Assembly (NCBI RefSeq): GCF_004764705.1
Contig: NZ_SHLX01000016.1
Location: forward strand, 124,001 to 188,000
Origin: Paenibacillus cymbidii
GTDB lineage: Bacteria; Bacillota; Bacilli; Paenibacillales; NBRC-103111
Direction: 5' to 3'
DNA: 64,000 bases
Made by a program: the position numbers and the translations under genes. The notes under the pieces are model-generated. The model saw only the letters and a program-made list of their open reading frames with translations. It made no database searches and was not told the origin of the DNA. Below are positions 25,054 to 33,207 of the stretch, piece after piece; the stretch's first letter is position 1, and each line of letters starts with the position of its first letter.

Positions 25054-25572
25054 TTACACGAGCGCTTTGACTGCCGCTACGGCCGCCTCATAGTTCGGAT
25101 GTTCGGTCATTTCCTTCAAATATTCCACGTATTGTACCTTGTCGTTCTGATCGATTACAAAAATCGAACGCATGTCGAGATGGAATTCTTTGATGAAGAC
25201 GCCGTAAGCGTTGCCGAACGAGTTCGTTTTGTAGTCGGACAGGGTCACGACTTTGTCGATGCCGGCGGCGCCGCACCAGCGCGATTGGGCAAAGGGCAGG
25301 TCGACGCTGACCGTCAGGACGACGACGTTGTCGCCAAGCTTGGCCGCTTCTTCGTTAAACCGGCGTGTTTGCGCGTCGCAAACGCCTGTATCGAGGGAAG
25401 GAACGACGCTGATCAGCTTCACCTTGCCGGCATAGGTGGCAAGTGTCGCTTCCTCCAGCAAGTTTTTGTTCACGGTGAAATCGGGGGCGGTATCGCCGAC
25501 TTTAACTTCATTTCCGATCAGTGTGAGCGGGTTGCCTTTGAATGTGGCAACGCCTGTGCGTTCTTGAGACAT
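25054..25572 (-). CDS. tpx: Thiol peroxidase (atypical 2-Cys peroxiredoxin)
   Basis: 172-aa Tpx reducing H2O2 and alkyl hydroperoxides with thioredoxin. The peroxidatic Cys is in VPSLDTGVCDAQTRRFNEEA and the resolving Cys in SRWCGAAGI, giving the atypical 2-Cys intramolecular pair. The N-terminal FKGNPLTLIGNEVKVGDTAPDF is diagnostic of Tpx. ATG 25572 follows AAAAGGAGG. It is divergent from a LysR gene, which may regulate it; the 118-bp shared region contains an AT-rich TATTATAATATTGG stretch. Confidence 0.95.
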   Translation of the reverse strand: MSQERTGVATFKGNPLTLIGNEVKVGDTAPDFTVNKNLLEEATLATYAGKVKLISVVPSLDTGVCDAQTRRFNEEAAKLGDNVVVLTVSVDLPFAQSRWCGAAGIDKVVTLSDYKTNSFGNAYGVFIKEFHLDMRSIFVIDQNDKVQYVEYLKEMTEHPNYEAAVAAVKALV

Positions 25573-25690
25573 CGGATAACTTCCTCCTTTTGGGAAATGG
25601 CGATCGAGTGGCAAAAATACAACTCCTATTATAATATTGGAAAAGAACAATTGTCCAATCGGATAACGGATCGGATGCGGAGGACCAATC

Positions 25691-26578
25691 GTGGAGCTCA
25701 GACAGCTGCATTACTTTGTGAAAGTGGCCAAAAAACAGCACGTGACGCAAGCCTCGGAAGAGCTGCATGTCGCGCAGTCGGCGGTAAGCCGGCAAATTCA
25801 TCAGCTCGAGGAAGAGATGGGCGTTACGTTGTTCGTCCAGAAAGGCCGAAATTTGCAATTGACGCCGGCCGGAAAGCTGTTTCTGGCCCGCGTGGAGACG
25901 GTGCTGGACGAGCTGGAACGCGCCGTTACGGCGGTGCACGAGTTTCTCGATCCTTCCACGGGCGTCATCCGCATCGGATTTCCGCATAGTCTCGGCATCA
26001 ATCTGATCCCAACCGTTGTCGCCAAATATCGCGATTCGCATCCGAACGTCAAGTTTCGGCTGAAGCAGGGGACGTTCAACAGCTTGATTCGCGATGTGCT
26101 CGGCGGGGAGATCGACTTGTCGTTCATTTCGCCGTTCCCGGAGAAGCACGATCACGTTTCCGGCGAGCTGCTGCTTACGGAGGAATTGTTCGCCATTATG
26201 CCGAGCGATCATGCGTTGGCGGCGGAATCGCAAATTGAGCTTCATCGGCTGCGCGACGAACCGTTCGTTATGTTCAGCGAAGAATATTCGCTTCGCTCCA
26301 TCGTGCTCGATGCGTGCAAAACAGCCGGCTTCGTGCCGAAGCTCGGGTTCGAAGGCGAAGAAACCGATACGATCCGCGGGTTGGTGGCGGCCGGCCTTGG
26401 CGTCAGCATCTTGCCGGAGATGGCGCTTATGGAAACGAATCCGCTGCAGCCGGCCAAGGTGAGAATCATCGAACCGTGCATCACGCGCACCATCGGGCTG
26501 ATCCGCCGCAAGAACGAGAAGCTTTCGCCGGTTGCGGAACAGTTTCAGTCGTTTTTGCTGACCTATTTTCAAACGTAG
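25691..26578 (+). CDS. LysR-family transcriptional regulator
   Basis: 295-aa LysR regulator with N-terminal helix-turn-helix (residues 1-60: MELRQLHYFVKVAKKQHVTQ...QSAVSRQIHQLEEEMG) and a periplasmic-binding-like effector domain. The start is GTG at 25691, 7 bases after CGGAGGA. It is transcribed divergently from tpx, the classic LysR layout, so tpx is the first candidate target. It has two Cys (in DACKTAG and EPCITRT), but their placement does not match OxyR, so redox sensing is not implied. Resembles YybE/YwbI-type Bacillus regulators of unknown effector. Confidence 0.88.
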   Translation: MELRQLHYFVKVAKKQHVTQASEELHVAQSAVSRQIHQLEEEMGVTLFVQKGRNLQLTPAGKLFLARVETVLDELERAVTAVHEFLDPSTGVIRIGFPHSLGINLIPTVVAKYRDSHPNVKFRLKQGTFNSLIRDVLGGEIDLSFISPFPEKHDHVSGELLLTEELFAIMPSDHALAAESQIELHRLRDEPFVMFSEEYSLRSIVLDACKTAGFVPKLGFEGEETDTIRGLVAAGLGVSILPEMALMETNPLQPAKVRIIEPCITRTIGLIRRKNEKLSPVAEQFQSFLLTYFQT

Positions 26579-26624
26579 GGTGTCAGTCGCGCCAAAGCCA
26601 GGCGGGCAGGGATGGGGAGCGGGA

Positions 26625-27533
26625 ATGTTCGTTTTTGTTGTGAACCCGGCCGCCGGCAATCGGCGGGGGGAACGGGTGTGGCGCGAGGTGGAGGCGGAGC
26701 TGACGCGGCTTGGCGTCGCCTATCGGGCGGCGCTGACGACTGGCCCCGGAGAAGCGGGCGAGCTGACCATACGGCTCGTTCGCGAATGGGCGCCTGAGGC
26801 CGTAGTCGCCGTCGGCGGGGACGGCACCGTTCACGAGACGGTCAACGGGCTGTGGCGGGCCGGCTTGACGCCGGTTTGCCCCTTCGGCCATATCGCCGCC
26901 GGCTCGGGCAACGATTTTGCCCGCGGCCACGGGCTGCGTTCGGCACCGTTGGAAGCGCTTCACGAGCTGCTGGCGGCCAAACCGGCGGCAATCGATTTAT
27001 TGCGCTTAGGCGACCGGGTGGCGGTTAATGCGGCCGGCACCGGGCTGGATGGCGAAGTGGCGCAGACGACCAACCGCGCGTCGTACAAGCGGCTGCTGAA
27101 CAAGCTGCGCCTGGGGAAGCTCAGCTATGTGTTATCGCTGGTACGGGTGCTGGCGACCTATCGCCCGACTTCGATCGTTATTGCAGTTGACGATGCCGAA
27201 TACCGGCATGACAACGTGTGGCTGATCGCCTCCTGCAACATCCCGCCTTATGGCGGCGGGATGTACATTGCGCCGCGTGCCCGCTGCGACGACGGGCTTG
27301 TGGAGCTGTGCGTCGTCAGCGGAATCGGCCGGCTGAAGCTGCTGCTGTTGTTTCCGCTGGTGTACAGCGGCAAACATGCGGCGAGGCCGGAGGTGAGCTT
27401 CTACAGCGGGCGCACGGTTCGGTTGACGCCGGCGCGGCCGCTGGTGACGCATACGGACGGCGAGCAGGCGGACGGGAGCGAACAGTGCATCGAAGTGCTG
27501 CCAGGCGCGCTGCTGGTGTTGAAGGGGCGGTAG
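26625..27533 (+). CDS. Diacylglycerol/lipid kinase family protein
   Basis: 302-aa DAGK-catalytic-domain lipid kinase of the DgkB/YegS/BmrU type. Residues 1-12 give FVFVVNPAAG, the nucleotide-binding VVAVGGDGTVHETVNGL lies near 62-78, and the GSGNDFARG motif near 96. The second domain contains NAAGTGLDGEVA and GGGMYIAPRA. Such proteins phosphorylate diacylglycerol or related lipids at the membrane. ATG 26625 follows GGGGAGCGGG. It is 46 bp downstream of the LysR gene in the same direction and may be cotranscribed. A four-hairpin repeat element begins 17 bp after its stop. Confidence 0.88.
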   Translation: MFVFVVNPAAGNRRGERVWREVEAELTRLGVAYRAALTTGPGEAGELTIRLVREWAPEAVVAVGGDGTVHETVNGLWRAGLTPVCPFGHIAAGSGNDFARGHGLRSAPLEALHELLAAKPAAIDLLRLGDRVAVNAAGTGLDGEVAQTTNRASYKRLLNKLRLGKLSYVLSLVRVLATYRPTSIVIAVDDAEYRHDNVWLIASCNIPPYGGGMYIAPRARCDDGLVELCVVSGIGRLKLLLLFPLVYSGKHAARPEVSFYSGRTVRLTPARPLVTHTDGEQADGSEQCIEVLPGALLVLKGR

Positions 27534-27550
27534 AGCGTGAGCTGCTATTC

Positions 27551-27743
27551 AAAATAGGCCATGTTTTCCGTGCTATTTCGTCAAAAGTGGCTGACCGCGA
27601 CGAAATAACCAGTGGTTTCACTGGCTATTTCGCTGAAATGTTGATTTTGTCGAGGTTGGATCACAATAGCCAGTGATTTCGCTGGTTATTTTCGACGAGA
27701 GCAGCAAAATGGCGCGTATAAGTTATTTTTTGTGGCCTATTTT
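27551..27743. repeat. Four-hairpin AATAGCCA/TGGCTATT element, copy 1
   Basis: A 193-bp intergenic element with four successive hairpins: h1 27551-27578 (imperfect), h2 27603-27630 (11 of 12 pairs, stem AAATAACCAGTG / CACTGGCTATTT), h3 27665-27690 (9-10 pairs with one or two wobbles) and h4 27716-27743 (degenerate). Spacers share blocks with copy 2, such as TTGATTTTG between h2 and h3. It fills most of the gap between convergent lipid kinase and YugP genes. Confidence 0.8.
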
Positions 27744-27777
27744 GGATGGAAAGGTATGGCGGGGATCGGTTCGACAC

Positions 27778-27817
27778 AAAAAAGGCAACCTCTCGGGGTC
27801 CCGATGGTTGCCTTTTT
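27778..27817 (-). terminator. YugP gene terminator
   Basis: AAAAAAGGCAACC...GGTTGCCTTTTT hairpin downstream of the YugP stop on the minus strand; the flanks allow activity in both directions. Confidence 0.82.
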
Positions 27818-27839
27818 GAGCTGAGTGGAGCAAAGCGCA

Positions 27840-28520
27840 TCAATCGCGATTGTTCGCGAAGATCATAACGAACTTGAGCAGCTGCAGCAGCGAGATCAGC
27901 GCGGCGGCGACGTAAGTGAGCGCGGCGGCGTTCAATACTTTGGCGACGCCGTGTTCTTCCTCGCGTGTCACGAACCCGTACGACAGCATCAACTTGCGGG
28001 CGCGGTTGCTTGCGTCAAACTCGACCGGAAGCGTAATGAGCTGGAACGCCACCGCTACCGAAAAGAAGATGATGCCGATCAGCACCAGGTTGGCCATCGA
28101 CAGCAGCATGCCGATAATGAGCAGGATGGGCGCCACGCCGGATGCGAAGTTGACGACCGGGAAAATTTTGTGCCGGGCGACGAGCATCGGGTAGTGCTCC
28201 TTGTGCTGGATCGCATGGCCGATTTCGTGGCAGGCGACGGAAATGGCCGAAATCGAGCTTTCGTAATAAACCGGCTCGGACAACCGCACCACGCGATGGA
28301 CCGGATCGTAATGGTCGCTCAGCGTGCCGGGAACCGCTTCGATCGCCACGTCGTACAGCCCGCCCGCGTCCAGCATGCGACGCGCCGCGTCATATCCGGT
28401 CATGCCCGACGTCGCGCGAACTTCCGCCCAGCGATTGAAGGTGCTTCTGACCCGGAACGATGCCCACATCGACAGGCCGAAAGCGATAAAGATCAGGATG
28501 TCCATCGGATGAAAAAGCAT
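27840..28520 (-). CDS. YugP-type neutral zinc metallopeptidase
   Basis: 226-aa membrane peptidase of the YugP/DUF2265 family (Zn-dependent M-type). The HEIGH zinc motif lies in SVACHEIGHAIQHKEHYP (about residues 93-110), with membrane helices at residues 5-22, about 128-170 and near the C-terminus. ATG 28520 follows GGAGGG with 9 bases spacing. It starts 36 bp after the MerR gene on the same strand, so the two probably form an operon. Physiological substrate unknown. Confidence 0.9.
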   Translation of the reverse strand: MLFHPMDILIFIAFGLSMWASFRVRSTFNRWAEVRATSGMTGYDAARRMLDAGGLYDVAIEAVPGTLSDHYDPVHRVVRLSEPVYYESSISAISVACHEIGHAIQHKEHYPMLVARHKIFPVVNFASGVAPILLIIGMLLSMANLVLIGIIFFSVAVAFQLITLPVEFDASNRARKLMLSYGFVTREEEHGVAKVLNAAALTYVAAALISLLQLLKFVMIFANNRD

Positions 28521-28556
28521 AACCGCGTTCCCTCCTCGAGTCGTTAAAAAGTACTT

Positions 28557-29018
28557 TTAAAGAAGCGGACCCTTGCCGAGCAAAATCAGTAAGGCCTCGA
28601 TACAAGCGACACTCTGCGGCGTAAGCAGCTTGTACATGCGTTTGAGCTGCGTCGGCTTAAGCTGGTCGATGATCGGACTGAGTTCCTTCGCTTCCTGCTC
28701 CAACTGCCGCAAATGCAGCTGCAATGATGTCAATTTATCTGCCACGTGTTCGTCGCTGCTTACTTTGTGCATGTTGTCCAGGCTGACTTTGATCTCTTCT
28801 AAGGTATACTTCTCGCGTTTCATCACTTCAATACGTTTCAGCCGCAGCAAAGTTTCATCGCTATAAAACCGATAATTGCTATCCGATCGTTTCTCCGGCT
28901 CGATCAGCCCGATCTTCGTATAGTAGTCAATCGTACGCGGGCTGGCGCCCGACAGTTTCGCCAATTGTCCGATGCGGTACAGCGTCAACTCCCCATTGGC
29001 TTCTCCGTCCTTTCCCAT
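28557..29018 (-). CDS. MerR-family transcriptional regulator
   Basis: 153-aa MerR regulator: N-terminal winged helix-turn-helix (LYRIGQLAKLSGASPRTIDY, residues 13-32, then KIGLIEPEKRSDSNYRFY), then a coiled coil with heptads (SLQLHLRQLEQEAKELSPII). No Cys-rich metal site is visible, so it is not a metal sensor of the classical type. The start at 29018 has only a weak AAGGAA upstream. It is the first gene of a probable two-gene unit with YugP, a link seen in related Bacillales. Effector unknown. Confidence 0.82.
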   Translation of the reverse strand: MGKDGEANGELTLYRIGQLAKLSGASPRTIDYYTKIGLIEPEKRSDSNYRFYSDETLLRLKRIEVMKREKYTLEEIKVSLDNMHKVSSDEHVADKLTSLQLHLRQLEQEAKELSPIIDQLKPTQLKRMYKLLTPQSVACIEALLILLGKGPLL

Positions 29019-29138
29019 GCAAGCCGCAAATGATTCCTTCCTCTATATAGCGCGTATAGCCACATGATACTGAAAATGAACCATACAGTCAAACGTGATG
29101 CTTTTGCCAGGCGACGAATAGGTCTACACGAGAGTAAG

Positions 29139-29155
29139 TGTTAATATACATTACA
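29139..29155 (+). promoter_or_regulatory. GlnR/TnrA-like box I upstream of amtB
   Basis: TGTTAATATACATTACA matches the 17-bp TGTNANAWWWTNTNACA pattern at all but two positions. Its centre lies about 113 bp before the predicted transcription start. Confidence 0.5.
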
Positions 29156-29224
29156 CAATAGGGTCAAAACACGAATTATTTTCGTCAAACGGCGGTTATT
29201 TTTCGTATTTTGCAAAAATATGTG

Positions 29225-29253
29225 TTGTCAAAACTTACACCTCTGTATATAAT
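29225..29253 (+). promoter_or_regulatory. amtB sigma-A promoter
   Basis: TTGTCA (29225-29230), 17-bp spacer, TATAAT (29248-29253); start point near 29260. Confidence 0.75.
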
Positions 29254-29274
29254 GACATTAAGATTTTCAAAACG

Positions 29275-29291
29275 TGTTATATAAACTAACA
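29275..29291 (+). promoter_or_regulatory. GlnR/TnrA-like box II downstream of amtB start point
   Basis: TGTTATATAAACTAACA matches TGTNANAWWWTNTNACA with one mismatch. It is centred at about +23, a position where GlnR binding would block transcription. Confidence 0.6.
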
Positions 29292-29314
29292 CAAAGAAGA
29301 AGGATGTGGTCTCG

Positions 29315-30700
29315 TTGGTCAAGAAGTTACTAATGGCAACAGGCATTATGTCGCTGCTCTTCCCGACGCTTGCGTTTGCGGACGACGCGACACCGGCAGC
29401 ACTGCAAACGGCCATCGACTCGGTCTGGATTTTGCTCGCGGCCGTGCTCGTCATTTTCATGCAGGCGGGTTTTGCGCTGCTGGAAGCCGGGTCGACCCGG
29501 ATGAAAAATGCCGGCCACGTCGCAGGCAAAACGATTCTGACCTTCGGTATTTGCGCCATCGTGTTCTGGGCATTCGGTTTTGCGTTCGCCTTCGGCGACG
29601 ATGGCGGCAACGGCTTTATGGGGCTTCACGGCTTTTTCGTCGACGGTACGGCGGCGCAGGAACAAGCGGCCTTCAGCTCGTTGTCCTTCTCCGATGTGCC
29701 GATCAGCATCAAGTTCCTGTTCCAGCTCGCCTTCGCCGGCGTTTCGCTTGCGATCGCCTGGGGCGGCTTCGCCGAAAGAGGCAAGCTGCCGGTCTACTTC
29801 ATCTTCGGTATTCTGTTTACGGCCATCATTTATCCGATCGTAGCTCACTGGGTATGGGGCGGCGGCTGGCTCGCCAAGATCGGCATGCAAGATTACGCCG
29901 GCTCGACGGTCGTGCATCTGCAAGGCGCAACGGCGGCTTTGGTCGCCACCATTCTGCTCAAGCCGCGGATCGGCAAATTCAATAAAGATAAAACTCCGAA
30001 CATGATCCCGGGCCATAACCAAGTGTTGTCCGTGCTCGGCGTAATCATTCTGTGGATCGGCTGGTTCGGCTTCAACCCCGGCAGCGGCCTTGGCGCACTC
30101 AATGACGGCTACTTCGGCTATATTGCCATGACGACGAACATGGCCGCGGCGGCAGGCGGCGTAGCGGCGATCATCGTATCTTGGATGTACTTCGGCAAAG
30201 CCGACGTTCCGGCGATGCTGAACGGCGTGCTGGCCGCACTGGTTGCCATCACTGCATCCTGCGCCTTCGTCGAAGTGTGGGCGGCGGCCGTCATCGGCGC
30301 GATCGCGGGCATCATCACCTTCTTCACCTCGCAATGGTTTGAGAAAATGGGAGTCGACGATCCGGTCTATGCATTTTCCGTTCACGGTATTGCCGGCGTC
30401 ATCGGTACGTTGTCCACCGGTTTCTTCGCAACGCCGGAGCTGGCAGAGCGTGCGGCAGTAGGCGGTGCGGGCTTATTCTACGGAGGCGGTTTGCATCAAT
30501 TGGGCGTGCAGGCGCTCGGCGTGGTCGGCGCATTCGCTTTTGTCCTCGTGCTCAGCTTCATTATCCTTGGTATAATCAAGGCAACGATCGGTCTGCGCGT
30601 TTCGGAAGAAGAAGAAATTATCGGTCTCGACTTGAGCGAGCACGGTACGTACGGTTATCCGGAGCACCTGAAAAAAGCTTCGCATACGACTTCGGCGTAA
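29315..30700 (+). CDS. amtB: Ammonium transporter
   Basis: 461-aa Amt-family channel with a cleavable signal sequence (ends LAFADD, as in many Amt proteins) and 11 predicted helices. Family motifs are MQAGFALLEAGSTRMKNAGH near the N-terminus, the DYAGSTVVHLQGATAALVA signature and the twin-His region (HGIAGVIGTLSTGFFA). The C-terminal tail TIGLRVSEEEEIIGLDLSEHG is the PII (GlnK)-interacting segment. No glnK gene lies beside it. A TTG at 29315 is 11 bases after AGAAGAAGG; a GTG at 29306 sits too close to it. The promoter is flanked by two GlnR/TnrA-like boxes. Confidence 0.93.
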   Translation: MVKKLLMATGIMSLLFPTLAFADDATPAALQTAIDSVWILLAAVLVIFMQAGFALLEAGSTRMKNAGHVAGKTILTFGICAIVFWAFGFAFAFGDDGGNGFMGLHGFFVDGTAAQEQAAFSSLSFSDVPISIKFLFQLAFAGVSLAIAWGGFAERGKLPVYFIFGILFTAIIYPIVAHWVWGGGWLAKIGMQDYAGSTVVHLQGATAALVATILLKPRIGKFNKDKTPNMIPGHNQVLSVLGVIILWIGWFGFNPGSGLGALNDGYFGYIAMTTNMAAAAGGVAAIIVSWMYFGKADVPAMLNGVLAALVAITASCAFVEVWAAAVIGAIAGIITFFTSQWFEKMGVDDPVYAFSVHGIAGVIGTLSTGFFATPELAERAAVGGAGLFYGGGLHQLGVQALGVVGAFAFVLVLSFIILGIIKATIGLRVSEEEEIIGLDLSEHGTYGYPEHLKKASHTTSA

Positions 30701-30750
30701 GACCCGCCGTCGAGAGATAAGCACCTTAGTCGATAAAGGGGATGCCACCC

Positions 30751-31833
30751 ATGCAGCGATTTCAGCTTGAGACGTTTCGTTCGGAAGTTGCGCGGTCGGA
30801 AACGATCGCACATCTGCGGACGATAAGGGATCGGGCGCATGAAACGCTGCATGGGTATCCGCTGTTGCTGGACGGCATCGCCTGGAACGCGTTGATGAAC
30901 GATGTGCATGATGCGATCGTCGCGCGGGTTGTCGCCTTGACGGAGCGCAAGCTGCAGAAGGGCGGACTGGCGATGCCGGAAGCGGCGCCCTATGCGTTCC
31001 TTCTGTTCGGCAGCGGCGGCAGGCGGGAACAGACTCTCTGGAGCGACCAGGACAACGGCCTCGTCTACGCCGACCCGGAAGACGGGCAGGAGACCGAGGC
31101 GGAGCGCTACTACGAGCAGTTCGGAGGGGCACTTGTCGAGGGGCTGGAGGAGGCGGGGTATCCGCGCTGCGAAGGCGATGTGGTGTGCACGAATCCGGCA
31201 TGGCGCAAGCCGTTGTCGGCGTGGATCGGGACGCTGCGGTCATGGCTGACCGAACCGGATTGGGAGCACATGCGCTATTTGCTGATCGTGGCCGATATGC
31301 GTTGTTTTGCCGGTGACGATAAGCTTGCGGCGGCGATTCGAGCGTACCTGCTTGCCTACGTAAACGAGCATCGCGACATACTGGAGCACCTGCTGCACAA
31401 CACGCTGCACCGCAAGGTGTCGCTCGGTCCGTTCGGCCAGTTGATCCGCGAGCGGTACGGAGAAGACGCGGGCGGCGTCGACATCAAGTACGGGTCGTAT
31501 ATTCCGCTTGTCAATGCCATCCGGCTGCTGGCGATGGCGCACGGCATTGGGGCGACGAGCACGGTCGGGAGAATCGAAGCGCTGGGCGCCGCGTGTCCGG
31601 ACAGGGCGGAAGAAATGCGGGCCTGGGAGAAGGCGCTCGAGATCAACTTGCGGCTGCGTTCGCTGACGCCGTTTCAGCTTGAGGACGGCCGTTATACATC
31701 GCGCGGCAAGTTGGCGGCGACGGACTTGACGAAAGAGCGCAAGCACGATTTGAAGCTTTGTTTGAAGATTGGCACGCAGCTGCAGAGATACGTGAATACC
31801 CATATTCGCGAGGCGATTGAAAAGGGAGAATAA
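30751..31833 (+). CDS. DUF294 nucleotidyltransferase-like protein
   Basis: 360-aa cytoplasmic protein with a DUF294 GlnD-like nucleotidyltransferase domain and a DUF294_C domain. The active-site signature FGSGGRREQTLWSDQDNGLV (about residues 83-102) keeps the G-S and D-x-D metal-binding residues. CBS domains, common in longer relatives, are absent. ATG 30751 is 9 bases after AAAGGGG; an in-frame ATG at 30742 is too close. It lies 50 bp after amtB and 33 bp before an exonuclease gene. A role in nucleotidylating a nitrogen-signalling protein is attractive but only inferred from position. Confidence 0.82.
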   Translation: MQRFQLETFRSEVARSETIAHLRTIRDRAHETLHGYPLLLDGIAWNALMNDVHDAIVARVVALTERKLQKGGLAMPEAAPYAFLLFGSGGRREQTLWSDQDNGLVYADPEDGQETEAERYYEQFGGALVEGLEEAGYPRCEGDVVCTNPAWRKPLSAWIGTLRSWLTEPDWEHMRYLLIVADMRCFAGDDKLAAAIRAYLLAYVNEHRDILEHLLHNTLHRKVSLGPFGQLIRERYGEDAGGVDIKYGSYIPLVNAIRLLAMAHGIGATSTVGRIEALGAACPDRAEEMRAWEKALEINLRLRSLTPFQLEDGRYTSRGKLAATDLTKERKHDLKLCLKIGTQLQRYVNTHIREAIEKGE

Positions 31834-31866
31834 CGGACGGAGTAATCGGCAGAGAAGGTGAAGAGG

Positions 31867-32601
31867 ATGAAAGACATGACCCCTGCCGGGCGAATGTGGC
31901 ATTTGTACAAAATGGGCGGCATTACGCCGGCGATTACGTCGATGTTTAATGCGCAAAGCGCCCAGCAGATGGCTTTCATTCGATCGGCAATGAAGGAGCA
32001 GCGCAAAAACTCGCTGTACGAGGTGACGCTTGACGATATGGAGTCCGTTGTGTTCGATCTGGAGACGACGGGCTTTTCCCCGTACAATGGCGACGAAATC
32101 ATTTCGATCGGCGCGGTTGTGATGGTCGGCGACGAGGTGAAGGAAAACGAAACGTTCCATAGCTTCGTCAATCCGAAGCGGACAATATCCGAAGACGTCG
32201 AACAACTGACCGGAATCACGAATCGTTTGGCGGCGGATGCGCCGGATTTGATCGAAGCGCTGCACGATTTTCTCGATTTCGTCAAGCAGCGGGTGCTGAT
32301 CGCTCACGGCACCGGACACGACAAACATTTCCTTAATTCCGCTCTGTGGAAAACGTCCAAAGTCAGCTTGTCGCACCGGCTGCTCGATACGATGATGATC
32401 GCCAAATGGCTTCATCCGAAGCGGCCGAGCTACTGCCTCGATTCGATGCTGGAAACGTACGATATCCAGGTGACGAAGCGGCATCATGCGCTGGAGGATT
32501 CGCTCATGACGGCGCGCATGTGGTCGAAGATGGTGGGCCGCATCCGCGATCGCGACGTATCGACGCTGGGCGATTTGTATGCGAAGCTGAGCCATTATTG
32601 A
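31867..32601 (+). CDS. DEDDh 3'-5' exonuclease (DnaQ-like)
   Basis: 244-aa protein with a DnaQ-type exonuclease domain from about residue 55. Exo I is VFDLETTGFSP (D and E), Exo II lies in HGTGHDKHFLNS, and Exo III is HHALEDSLMTARM, giving the DEDDh set complete. The first 50 residues are a family-specific helical extension. ATG 31867 follows AGAAGG at 9 bases. DUF294 proteins and such exonucleases are often adjacent in other bacteria, so they probably work together; the substrate is unknown. Last gene of the amtB-DUF294-exonuclease run. Confidence 0.85.
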   Translation: MKDMTPAGRMWHLYKMGGITPAITSMFNAQSAQQMAFIRSAMKEQRKNSLYEVTLDDMESVVFDLETTGFSPYNGDEIISIGAVVMVGDEVKENETFHSFVNPKRTISEDVEQLTGITNRLAADAPDLIEALHDFLDFVKQRVLIAHGTGHDKHFLNSALWKTSKVSLSHRLLDTMMIAKWLHPKRPSYCLDSMLETYDIQVTKRHHALEDSLMTARMWSKMVGRIRDRDVSTLGDLYAKLSHY

Positions 32602-32612
32602 CTATTGAGGCT

Positions 32613-33053
32613 TCATCCATTGACAATCCGAAGACTCTGCTCCCGCGCCGGGAGGCAGGGTCTTATTTGGTAAGCTCGGACGACGGGGCGAGCGGGTGCG
32701 GCGAAGGAAACGATCCAGTGGGTCGGCAGCGTATGCCACAACGTGCCGGCGTCTTCCGCGGACGGAGCGGGAGCGGCGGACGGATGCGAATGGGCGATGC
32801 CGACCAGCCGGGCGCCGTCCGTCGGCGCCGCGAACAGCAGCTTCGTCCACTCGCGCGGATCGGCGACGAACCGGCTGCGGCGGTTGTCCGGCGCGACATT
32901 CGCAAGCGGCTTGATGCGCAAGATGTGCAAGGGGCCATCCGTTCCGCCGCCAAACCCGATGAGCGCGGCGCAGCCCTCGTACGGCAGTTGGCCGGACAAA
33001 TAGTCGATGAGCGCGGCATACTCGTTTGCTGCGATTGAAATTTCCTGCAACAC
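32613..33053 (-). CDS. JAMM/M67-family metallopeptidase
   Basis: 146-aa Mov34/MPN/PAD-1 (JAB) domain protein. The JAMM zinc site is complete: Glu in PYEGCAALIGFG, then GIAHSHPSAAPAPSAEDA with the H-x-H and downstream Ser and Asp. Bacterial members remove C-terminal peptides from ubiquitin-like sulfur carriers (ThiS/MoaD type) or cleave isopeptide bonds, but no such carrier is near. The start is a GTG at 33053 followed by a TTG; GGGGACGGG precedes it. The gene ends 11 bp from the convergent exonuclease gene. Confidence 0.8.
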   Translation of the reverse strand: MLQEISIAANEYAALIDYLSGQLPYEGCAALIGFGGGTDGPLHILRIKPLANVAPDNRRSRFVADPREWTKLLFAAPTDGARLVGIAHSHPSAAPAPSAEDAGTLWHTLPTHWIVSFAAPARPVVRAYQIRPCLPAREQSLRIVNG

Positions 33054-33207
33054 AATCCCGTCCCCATCGGTTTTCTTCCATTACCGCATTGGGCCGCTCT
33101 TCAGGGCCAATCGGCAATGATTTTTACAACTAGCGCCGAGCCTGCTTCGCTGAGTTGCTTCGATCAATGAAATCATTATAGCGCACGGCGGGCGACGGGG
33201 ACGAGTT

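Noticed and set aside
25573..25690. PerR box in the tpx-LysR interval
   Set aside because: TTATAAT is present at about 25629, but the second half-site does not match ATTATAA, so a PerR operator is not supported.
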